NCBI GenBank assembly: GCA_013407085.1 | Contig: JACCGJ010001833.1 | Coordinates: forward strand, 49,720 to 113,719 | DNA from: Atriophallophorus winterbourni | Lineage: Eukaryota; Platyhelminthes; Trematoda; Plagiorchiida; Microphallidae | Reading direction: 5' to 3' | Length of the DNA stretch: 64,000 nt | In this document: positions 45,469 to 55,800 of the stretch, one piece after another | How the letters are laid out: each line of letters opens with the position of its first letter | Position numbering within the stretch: position 1 is the stretch's first letter | Program-made: the position numbers and the translations under genes | The notes under the pieces: generated by a model | What the model saw: only the letters and a program-made list of their open reading frames with translations | Told to the model about the DNA's origin: nothing | The model's database searches: none

Positions 45469-47180
45469 CTACATTTTGCACATTCTCCTAGAGAATGTGC
45501 TGTCAGCGCAAACTTGGACGTGCCTATCAGTAAGATAGTCCCTTATCCAATTCAGCAGCATTCCCGTTATTCCATAAGCTTCGAGCTTTTTTATTAGAAT
45601 GTCATGGTTGACGCTAACGAAAGTTTTGGAAATGTGAATGTAGCAAGCATGTACAGCCTCACCTTTGTCTAGTGCCTTGGTCCAATCCTCGAACGTTGTA
45701 AAAAGGTTAGATAAACAGCAACGATCTCTTCGAAAACCGTGTTGTGCCGCGGTCAAATTTTTTTGGTTTTCAAAATTTTCTGTTATGCGCGCAGTCACAA
45801 TGCGTTCCATTAATTTAGAGATCACCGAAAGTAACGTTACCGGTCTATAGTTTGCTGTGTCTGAACGGCTACCGCCTTTATAAATAGGAGTTATCATCCC
45901 TGCTTTCCATTGCGGTGGTATTTTTCCTTCATTTAAGCTGAGATTGAATATGCGAGTGAGAGGAGCAGCCAAGGCAACGCGACACCTGCGAAGTATGGTG
46001 GGGGTAATTTTGTCTGCGCCAGGGGAGTTCTTTTCGTTTAGTTGACAAAGTTCCCGACCAACCATGTATTCGTTGATAGTCATTTCACTTAATAATGTGG
46101 TGAACTTCATGAAACTTGATATGGGATACAACGCTTGGGATTGCCGACAAGTGAGTAAGACGTTGCTAAAGCATCGACGGTATCTTGGGCACAGTGTGTC
46201 AATCCATTAGAAGTTTGTACAGAGAATACGTCTGGTTTGATCCTTGAACGCTCATTTACTATCTTGTAGAAATGCTTAGGATTCTTTTCCAATATCTTAA
46301 GCAAGTTCCAATGGAACTGCATGCGATCGTCTCTTACAAGAGTCGAGACGTGATTCCGTACGAAAATTCTTAAGAGTTACCCGAGACTCTCTCTTTATAG
46401 CTAACCATTTCTTAGTTCTACTCCGGATAACAAACTGGTAGTTGAGGTTGCATTTGTGTTGTATAACACTCGAGTTTTCGTCAATCTTCGAATTCAAATA
46501 ATTTAGAAATGTATTGCAATATACGCCAAAATCCATGAAATCAAACTCTTGACTGAAATTGTATTTTCCTGAAGTCTTTTGCCTGTTCGCTTAATTGTTC
46601 CACACTACAGACATAATCGAAGACAAGCACCGCATGGTCAGTTTCCCAGTGGTGCCAGGTATTGTATATCCTCTACCGCGGTCGCTTCAGGCGTTAAGGC
46701 AAGGTCAAGCGTTGAAGGTTGGTCAAGACCCCGTCTGCGAGTTGGCTCGTCAGCGTGGTTGTGCATTGAAGCAATGTCGATACCCCCCTTGAATTTATGT
46801 TCACTTCTTGAAAACAGATGCGGGAGATTAAAATCACCAGCAGTTGAGTAGTCTGGGGGCTCTTGATACATTGCAAGGATTCGATTAGTTTACCATTAAA
46901 TGAGCTTTCGGATGATGGCGAGCGGTAAATGATGGTGATCGTAGATTCATCTCCATTGACTAGGTTTACTGAACACCACATCGTATCAGGAAGGCTGGGC
47001 TCAGGATCGATAACGTTACACTGCACTAAACGTTCATGAAAGTAGACTGCAACTTAGGCGATCGCGACGGAATAGTGACATTGTGAGAATCGAGAGCTCA
47101 GAATCAGTCATGTAGGGCCGGAACCAAGTCTCTGTAACTGCAACCAAATCAGGTGAAAGTCTGTTACATAACTCGCATAA
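45469..47180 (-). mobile_element. CR1-like LINE, 3'-truncated (third subfamily)
   Basis: From 47180 the minus strand reads LVAVTETWFRPYMTDSE, TMWCSVNLV...ITIIYRSPSS, AGDFNLPHLF and QPSTLDLALTPEA (endonuclease). A linker follows (NPKHFYKIVNERSRIKPDV). Then a 220-codon open RT frame (46131-45469) has SPGADKITPTILRRCR, YKGGSRSDTANYRPVTLL, AAQHGFRRDRCCLSNLF and YIHISKTFVSVNHDIL. It stops before the GVPQGS and FADD blocks, so the 3' half is missing. Confidence 0.8.
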
Positions 47181-47480
47181 TGCAGCTAATTTGTTGGTTA
47201 AACACCATCGTGGAATAAATTGTATATGTAATTAGCGATATTGAAACGCAAGCATGCTAAGTTCTTTTACCTGAAATGCTCAAACGCCCAATACGGGCAG
47301 ATCGTTAAAACTCTGCATGATAGGGCCTGCATTAACTAATGTTTGCAAACGAAAATTGGGTCTCCAAGGCACGAATGCTACCAAAAAGTTAATGTCCGAA
47401 CAACCCCCAGGTTAAAAAATACAGCCGTCAAGTAGCGATCTTCTTCGTCTAGCATCTATTAGTAAGACATCATCAGGCCT
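47180..47480. other. No gene recognised
   Basis: Short spacer between LINE pieces of opposite strand. Confidence 0.35.
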
Positions 47481-47880
47481 TCGACAATCGATGGATTAAC
47501 TTGGCACTAACGGACACGTAACTATTCGTAATAGAATCTTTCGTAGCGACAAAGATATCGAAAAACAAGTCACAATACATAGTCCTCGCTGGTTAGACCA
47601 CGTATTGCGAATGGGAAATCTTCGTTTGCATAACTTGGTTTTGTCTGCCACTCCTAAATCAGAATGGGGTCTTTGTAAAGGTTAACCCGACTGACTTGGC
47701 TCAAGAAGATGAACGGTTTGACTGTTAAACTAGCTGAAGTTGGAGCGACCAATCTCCCGGGATGGTGTTCAAAAGTTCAGAATTCCCAATGGCTTCTTAC
47801 CCATCGTGATGAGTCCAAACCTTGTTCAGTGTCTGTCTTCTTACAAACATCTTGGAGTATTCGATTAACCTTGTATGGTA
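47480..47880 (+). mobile_element. RTE-like LINE relic, C-terminal domain
   Basis: The plus strand reads RNRIFRSDKDIEKQVTIHSP, RWLDHVLRMGNLRLHNLVLS and, after frame changes, the end of the domain. The motif RWLGHVLRM is diagnostic of RTE/related C termini. Decayed. Confidence 0.6.
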
Positions 47881-48010
47881 TCAAGTGAAGCGGCGAGGAA
47901 AACTTGTTATGATACGTGACAGTGGAAGCCAGTCATACTGATGCCGCTCTGCCCGTTCACAACACTTGCTTGAATGCACGTTTGATTCGAGATGTAGGCA
48001 CCACATCTCA

Positions 48011-48240
48011 GGGATGTGCAATCGTGCAGCACTTCTGTGCTGTACGGCTAACATCGTGCTAAATTGATTGGCCAACGGTAGTGAGCTGCATGCTGAAACA
48101 CGCTGGAGTCTCACTACCATTTCTATTTCCCCCTTCGTATCTGTATAGGCCTGGGCAACCTGACAGTATCTTAGCCCACGTGCAGTCTCTGACTGTACGG
48201 CACTTTGCCTGGATCAGGCTTGTGCTTTCATACATCATAG
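48011..48240 (+). repeat. SINE-A copy
   Basis: Full-length, close to consensus, with intact TCTGTATAGGCCTGGGCAAC block. Very short tail (TACATCATAG). Confidence 0.85.
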
Positions 48241-48519
48241 ATACCACATCTCAGGTTGTCTATACTTAATATTCTAAACATGTAACAGCTTTCTATGTCC
48301 CAACTGTCACTTTTTTATTCTTTTACAATGTCATTGTATGGCAGTTAAGCACTAGGTACGTGCTAACGGTGTGCCCTACTTCGGTGTAGGCAACCGGGTA
48401 GTATCATGCCTACGTTCAACGATGCCGATGACAACGCTTTGTACCCCCCTTCTCGCTTTGTACATCTCATTGTTTATGTTGAACGGCACTATATCTGTAT
48501 CAGATTGTGCAAATGTAAT

Positions 48520-48540
48520 AATAATAATAATATATAATAA
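48520..48540. repeat. (TAA)n microsatellite
   Basis: AATAATAATAATAATATATA run directly upstream of a SINE-A copy. Confidence 0.7.
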
Positions 48541-48545
48541 CGGTG

Positions 48546-48782
48546 TGCACGGATGTGCAATTGTGCAGCATTCCTATGTAGTGCGGCTAACATCGTGCTA
48601 AATTGATTGGCCACCGGTAGTGCACTGCATGCTGAAACAGGCTGGAGTCTCACTACCATTTTCTGTTCTTTTTTCTTCATCATATCTGTCTAGGCCCGGG
48701 CAACCCGACAGTATCTTAGCCCACGTGCAATCTGACTTTGCGGCACCTTGCCTGGATTAGACTTGTGCTTTCATACCATACC
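48546..48782 (+). repeat. SINE-A copy near the LEDGF-like 3' end
   Basis: Full-length. The tail CATACCATACCGC lies about 100 nt from the poly(A) signal of the minus-strand gene, so the two are convergent. Confidence 0.84.
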
Positions 48783-48877
48783 GCTTGGATTACTGAACTG
48801 AACGCCCGGCGGCAGCAATTTACCAGCGAGCCAATGCATACGATAAAAAAGAATAAAGATGATAGATTGTACGTAAC

Positions 48878-48883
48878 TTTATT
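48878..48883 (-). promoter_or_regulatory. Candidate polyadenylation signal of the LEDGF-like gene
   Basis: AATAAA on the minus strand, 122 nt after the stop codon and just before the start of an upstream-facing SINE-A copy. It implies a short 3' UTR. Confidence 0.55.
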
Positions 48884-49005
48884 ATCATTGAATGAAAATA
48901 TGTACACACACACTCACATTAGGGTATAAAAGTTTCGAGAAAAGAACGCTAAAACCAGGTGCAAAGTGTGTCACGTGCCAGAGTCTGGTACATAATGAAT
49001 CCCGG

Positions 49006-49896
49006 TTAAACACCGAGCAAATCGTATATTTCATCGTCCTTCGGAAGGGATGGATTCGAGGCAGCAGTTCGCTCTGCATGTTCTCTGGCGGAAGCCTTTT
49101 TGGCGGCTAATTTGTCCGCAATCGCTTGCCGACGCGCAAGCAAAGCGGATGGCAGGCGATTCAAGTTTTGATCCACCGGAGAAATGGCATTCGTCTTCGG
49201 GGATTCCCGTGAACGGGAGTCCAATAAACCCGGACCGGTGATGATCATTTCAATTCGAGAATCCAGGTCAAGATCCGTTGTCGAGGTGAGAGGATGATGT
49301 ACAGAGTACGAAGAGGTTGACATTGGAAGTGGCGGGGGAGGAGGGGGTGAAGACACATTGGGAATGGTGGTGAACGACTTCGAGGCTTCTTCGTAGACAG
49401 CAACCTGCTCAATCCGCGATACCACGGACTCCTCATCCTCTTCATCGTGCATGTGAGCAGCGGCGGCTGCGAGGGCAGATGCACGAATCGTGCTGCTGTG
49501 TCCACCAGCGTCTGTGACTCGGTTAACCTCGGAGGAATTTGAAACAGTTGGCTTGTTAACGGTGTGAGAGCTGCGTTGGTAGGAAGCGGCGGCCATGCGC
49601 TCCTCAGTGGCACGAATTAACGATAGCATGTCGTCCACTTTTGCAGCTAAGTCTTCATTGTGAATGTCAACTTGCGGATCTGAGGCGGGAGAACGGTTTG
49701 CGGTGGAAATGGTGACGCTGTTCGAGGAGGGTGTGTTCGTTGCACTGACCGGTGGTGTCACCGTAGATGAGGTGGCTGGCTGAGTGAGATCGACACTATC
49801 GAGAACCGCTTGTTTCGGTGATTTCTTCGCATTATCCGTGGAAGGGGGTGCAGTTCGCGTTTGATGGGAGGCAATCAATGCTTGAAATTCAGCGAG
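49006..49896 (-). CDS. PSIP1-like: LEDGF-like exon 11: C-terminal tail
   Basis: The terminal exon starts LAEFQALIASHQ after cattttcatttcgtcag. It encodes 296 residues rich in Ser, Thr and Pro with a polyproline run (SSPPPPPPLPM), then a charged helix (RRQAIADKLAAKKASAREHA) and the end PKDDEIYDLLGV. I do not recognise this tail in vertebrate LEDGF or HRP2. Confidence 0.84.
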   Translation of the reverse strand, partial: LAEFQALIASHQTRTAPPSTDNAKKSPKQAVLDSVDLTQPATSSTVTPPVSATNTPSSNSVTISTANRSPASDPQVDIHNEDLAAKVDDMLSLIRATEERMAAASYQRSSHTVNKPTVSNSSEVNRVTDAGGHSSTIRASALAAAAAHMHDEEDEESVVSRIEQVAVYEEASKSFTTIPNVSSPPPPPPLPMSTSSYSVHHPLTSTTDLDLDSRIEMIITGPGLLDSRSRESPKTNAISPVDQNLNRLPSALLARRQAIADKLAAKKASAREHAERTAASNPSLPKDDEIYDLLGV

Positions 49897-52800
49897 CTGA
49901 CGAAATGAAAACGAATAGACGTTGTAGGATGAAATTATAATGTTTCGGCAAACATCATGAATACACTATGTGGCAGGGAAGAACGATAACCGTCTAACCA
50001 CGAAATGGGAAATTCGTAATCTTACATTGGTATGAAAGCACAAGCCTGATCCAGGCAAAGTGCCGCACAGTCATAGACTGCACGTGAGCTTAGATACTGT
50101 CAGGTTGCCCAGGCCTAGATTGATGTGAGGAAGAAAAAAGATCAGGAAATGGCAGTGAGACTCCAGCGTGTTTCAGCATTCAGCTCACTACCGGTGGCCA
50201 ATCAATTTAGCACGGTGTTAGCCGCACAGAACAGAAGTACTGCATGATTGCGTTACGTTGGCGTATAAATGAAATTGAATAGACAAAATGAACGTAATTA
50301 ACAGGTGTTTCGTCTACCAGCGGAATCGAGAATGACAGATGCCAAGTGTGATTGATTTAATATTTTGGATGAAAGCTGGTTGTGACCGAGTAGAGCAACA
50401 TCAGTGGCATTCGCTGTCACGCGTGGAAACAAGCTTTCTTCACCACACCAGATGACAAAAAGATGTATATAACAAGACTGCCACTGAACACTCATCTCAG
50501 CTATTAGATCGCTGAGAATCAGCAGCCACTAAAGAGCCTCATACCAAAATTCTGGAAACTACCGGTTATAGAGTTAAGCCTTTTAGAGATGTGATACCGA
50601 CCCGTGTACAAGCTGCACGCACGGCGTTTTCGCGACTACGTTGGGTTCTATTTAGCCGTAGAGAAATCAGCCGACGTACAAAGCTGCGCGTCTACAGAGC
50701 GGCGATTCGCCCAGTTCTCACTTATGGATGCGAGACGTGGCCTGTGCGGGTGGAGGATATGCGGAAACTATAGGTTTTCGACCACTGGTGTCTCCGACGC
50801 ATCCTCAATGTTCGATGGGATGAGCGAATGACGAGGTTCGCCACCGTTGTTTTGATATCCCTCGCCTGAGTTCGGTATTATGACAACACTGACTGAGATG
50901 GTTCGGCCACATCCTGAGACGCTCGGACGCTGAACTAACCAGGGTGACACTATCGCCGACACCCTGCGCAGAATGGCGTTGTCGTAGCGGAGGACAAGTG
51001 AAGACTTGGCTTGCCTCCGTGAGATCGCAAGTGGAGCTGCTTGGTCTACGATCGGTTTACGGATGTCGCACGTGGGAACGGACCTGGTTAAGGATGTGCG
51101 CGGATCTCGCTTCTAACCGCTGAGCGTGGGTGGCGTCAACAAAGCCGACTCATCCTCCAGAAGGAGATAGTCGCACAAAAGTAAAAAGTAAAAGTAAGTA
51201 AGCATTTTAGCCATGGTTCACTTTTAACAATGTGCACCCCGATAAAGCAAACGACGTGTATTCCATGTTTGTGGGTCTGATTGCCTGAAATCGAATCATT
51301 AACCGATTAAACACCATCGCCCACACAAGTTGAGATAATCGTAGTGGCAGCTGTCGGCACACTTCCGATAGTAAGTTACGGGGAACATTTGTTGATACTC
51401 TATGAATCGGTGACGTTAGGTCAATCAAAGCGAAACCGCCACCACCACGTGGTTTGCACAGGCTTCGAGGGCACCCGACTCTGTTTCGATTCATCCTTGA
51501 GCTCAACCATTCTCCAATGCGAATCGCGCTCACGCGCAAACGAGATCAAACAAAGATGCACAACTCACTTCCTCCTTGGTGGCGCCACTTTGCACAACTT
51601 GCAGAGACCGCAATGTGTTCTGTGCAGCCTCGCGAACCTCGGCGGAGAGCTTATAACGACGGCACTGAAGGCAAACGGATTTCAAAAAAAAGCAATTATT
51701 ACACTGGATATTGGATCAAGCCGTTATGTACAACATCACTTTCATGGTCTATATCGTGGCGTCATCAACAATATGAACAGGATTGTATCCATAAGAAGTA
51801 TATCACATGGTATGAAAGCATAGGCCGTACGCAGACATGACCGGAATTCACTGATTTCAATACATATTGATCAATTTGGACATCAGTTCGACTGGGACCG
51901 CACAAGAATATTAGCCAGAGGAAACGACCGACGGGCGCGAGAATTCCTGGAAGCGTGGCACTCAACAACAAATTCAATCAACCAACATCTCCAACTGGCT
52001 GCAACATATGGACCAATGAGAAACCGCTCACGGAGAAGGCATAACATGAACTCCACCAATCCGCGGGAGTGACCGTGAACGGACACACAAGCGGTATAAT
52101 AACCAACGAATTCCAACTACAAGACGCTTCGAAAGAAGTTTTGCTGATGATGTCATCTAGTCTGATGACGAAACGTCCAAGAACAACTACGCAAGCTCGG
52201 CGAACACAATGTGAGCACCATGAAAGCATAAGTCTGATCCTAGCAAAGTTCCGCACAGTCAGAAACTTCACATGGGGGAAGGTACTGTCAGGTTGCCCAG
52301 GACGAGACAGATTGAGGCGAGAGCTTTTTAGCCATTATGACCATCAAAAATCGTCTTCAAGATTGAATTTGTATTAGATGCCCAACTTTATATGAATAGC
52401 AATCAAGTGACGGATGTGTTGGTCACATATTCACCGTTCGCGATTGCCCAACAACTTGTAATCGGAATCTTACATGATTAAAGAGACGTCTTCGCTTAGT
52501 CGTACGCTTCGTTCAACAAACTAATACAGAAGAATAAGACACAAAGTTACGAAATACATATAACTAAACAGTATTCCAAGTGTTCTGGAGTTTAGCATCA
52601 ACATATTAACAATTTCATGAAATCGGTCCCTCAGAAGACCAGTGTACATAACCCTCGCCAGGGAGGTATGTATGTATGTATGAAAGCACAAGCCTGATCC
52701 AGGCAAAGTGCCGCACAGTCAGAGACTGCACGTGGGCTAAGATACTGTCAGGTTGCCCAGGCCTAGACAGAAATGAGGGAAAATAAGACAATCCATGAAA

Positions 52801-55800
52801 GTTAGCACAATCGGACGATATCCACTTTGTAATATGTGAACATGCTATGTTTACGTTCCCAGGTGGAGTGAATTAGACATGGATGGCAAACTTGCACGTT
52901 CATTACAAATGCAATCGCTTTCTTCACAGCAATTAAGTCAGGTGGTTTACAGTAGTTTATGTCAATGGTGTGAAAGATGCACGTCTAATTTCTCTATTTT
53001 AATTTCATGTTGAAATGGTATAGTATGTTATTGTATGAAAGAACAAGCTTGATTCAGGCAAAGTGCCACACAGCCAGAGACTGCACGTGGGCTAAGATAC
53101 TGTCAGGTTGCCCAGGCCTAGACAGATATAAGGGGAGGGAAATAGAAATAGAAGTGAGACTCCAGCGTGTTTCAGCATGCAGCTCACTACCGTAGGCCAA
53201 TCAATTTAGCACGATGTTAGCCGCACAGCACAGAAATGCTGCACGATTACACATCCGTCCACGCCTGAGCAACATAGCCGTATGCATGTATGATGTATGA
53301 AATCACAAGCCTGATCCAGGCAAAGTGCCGCACAGTCAGAGACTGCACGTGGGCTAAGATACTGTCAGGTTGCCCAGGCCTAGACAGATATAAGGGGAGG
53401 GAAATAGAAATGGTAGTGATACTCCAGCGTGTTTACGGATGCGGCTTAGTTCCGTTGGCATATCAATGTATCACGGCATGATCGGAGTAGTACAAAAGCG
53501 TTGCATAATTGCACATTCGTGCATTACTTATAGATGAATGGATTGAAAGATTGTATACGCTAATGTTGCCAATACATTGAACACTGGGTCTACGGAGAAT
53601 ACACAATCTCATTAACTTGGGAAAAAGTGAAAAGTGTTTACCTTTTTGATGCAATCCATCAAATCCCACACATGAGCTAACTGAGGTAATCGGAATGGAA
53701 TTTCGGTCAGGTGATTCAGGTGCGCTACAGCCGCGGAGAAGTTCTCGTGTCCTCTGATTAAACTGGCCTTGAGATCTCGACACAAGTGTCGAAGCTGGGT
53801 AATGACATCAGGGGAACCAGGCGACTTTGTGGAACCTGACAAAACATTTTTAAAAAACAGCTACTGATTGTAATTAAGTAGTTGATTTGGAATAAGTCAA
53901 TGACTGTGAATACATTTCTGATTTGAAGATCACGGGAAACAATCTCGCTGTCTCCATGTGATGTGGGCAAACATTCCAAAATCAATAATGGGCTAACCTA
54001 CTGTCAGGTTGCTCACGCCTAGACAGATAAAAGAACGAATAGCAATGAGACTCTAGTGTGTCTCCGTATGCAGCTCATTTCCGTTGGTCAATCTTTTTAG
54101 CATGGCATGACCTGTGCAGTACAAAAGCAGTGCACAATTGCACATTCGCGTTGAACAAACCGGACAAAACAATCGACCTCTGCCGTGTATCAGTGCATGC
54201 TGTTAAACAACGGTTGAACGCACGTTTTCTCGCGAGCCAAGCTTCTGGCCTGCACGAGTGGCTCCCCGAGTCCGGTGGAACTGCTTCTACCAACAGGAGA
54301 AGGGGCGAGGGCGAGTGACTGGCGCCTGAAAACCAGTTTGCTTCGGGAAGATGGAGATCGTTAGCCTGGGAGGGCATTTCATTTAAGGGAAGGAAAATCT
54401 TTATTTTAAACCTCAGCAGCATTGTGGGATACCCAATTGCGGGAAAGGCTTGGGGAGAAAACTCTGAGGAAAAATCTGGAGCAGTCTCGTAGAAGGTTAG
54501 TTGGTGCACACCACTTCTTTCTGCTGCCTTACAGGTCGCACCTGGTTGTGTAAAGGCTAGAGAAGCTGACTCGAACAAACGCCGAGTGGTGCTGGGGACG
54601 CCACTTTGTACCCAAATTCCCAAGATTCTTCATTAAAGCCGACTCATCCTCCATGAGGAGATAGTCGCACAAAAGTAAAAGTAAAGAAGATTCTCTCATG
54701 CAGGCCTATACCACAAACGACCAAAAACCATTATAAATACGATAATCATGATCGTAAATCAACGTACAATTTACCATCGAAACACATGAACACAAACCCA
54801 CAATACTCTAAAATTCACACCAGAGTATCAAAAGATGGCACCGGCGTATTACTGGTTAAGAGGAAATGAAAAATGAGTTGAATGTACTCACGTTCGTTGG
54901 TATTGGAGGGCATCCTTTTGCGTTTGGCCGAAGGATCGTTGCTTTCCCTTGAAAAAATTCAAGTTACAAAAATAAATTTAAGGAAACATCGTAAAAGAAA
55001 CGAGTGCTTCACGTATAAAGAGAATAGATTTGTCCTTTACCATCCAGTGGCAACCCAGGACCTCAGAAGGTAACTTAGGGCAAATTGCATGAAACAGCTT
55101 CGAAATGGGGGCGTTCTGTACGACAATATAATATGTATCCACAGGGTAATCGATGATGCAAGAATAGAATAAAACGATTTTTTAGCCAACAGATTGACAT
55201 TTAACTAAATCATCGTAGGGTGGCTAGGGAGAATTAACGAGAATAATCCTCATAAGTCGACTAGTCTTGTTTTATTTCGAGGATGCACGAATGTGCAATC
55301 AGCAGCTAACGCCGTGCTGAATTGGTTTACTAGCTGCGCTTGTATGCCACTGTTGGGTATGGTATGGTATGAAAGCACAAGCCTGAACCAGGCAAAGTGC
55401 AGCACAATCAGAGACTGCAAGTGGGCTAGGATACTGTTGGGTAAGATTGGTAAGATCAATCACATGAGCCACCACTCATGTAGACTGAGTTTAAAACCCA
55501 TAACCATGAATATAAAAGCTCATTTGCATGCATCTCCATCACACCCACACTCAACGACCGGTTTCGTGCTGTTTGCACTCATCAAGTAGGTACGAACAGG
55601 TTGGTCGTACCAACCTTACCCAACAGTGGCATACAAGCGCAACTTGTTTACCATTGTACCATTGTTTCAAGCGCATACTGATTCTAATCATACTGTCCCT
55701 ACCTGATAAGTGCAAACAGCACAAAACCCATCGTGGGGTGTGTGATGGTGATGCACGCAAATGAGCTTTTATATTCATGGTTTACTAGCTGTTCTACAAA

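Noticed and set aside
49245..49613. Open minus-strand frame of 122 codons inside the last LEDGF-like exon
   Set aside because: It is a shifted reading of the Ser/Pro-rich tail, whose real frame is fixed by phase with the preceding exon and runs to the stop at 49006.
51207..51539. Minus-strand frame of 110 codons next to the IBD exon
   Set aside because: It overlaps the donor side of the true exon in a different frame and has no domain. The 96-nt exon explains the homology.
54075..54623. Minus-strand frame of 182 codons
   Set aside because: No recognisable domain. It crosses a SINE-A remnant and the RTE-tailed non-coding element, and it lies within an intron of the LEDGF-like gene.
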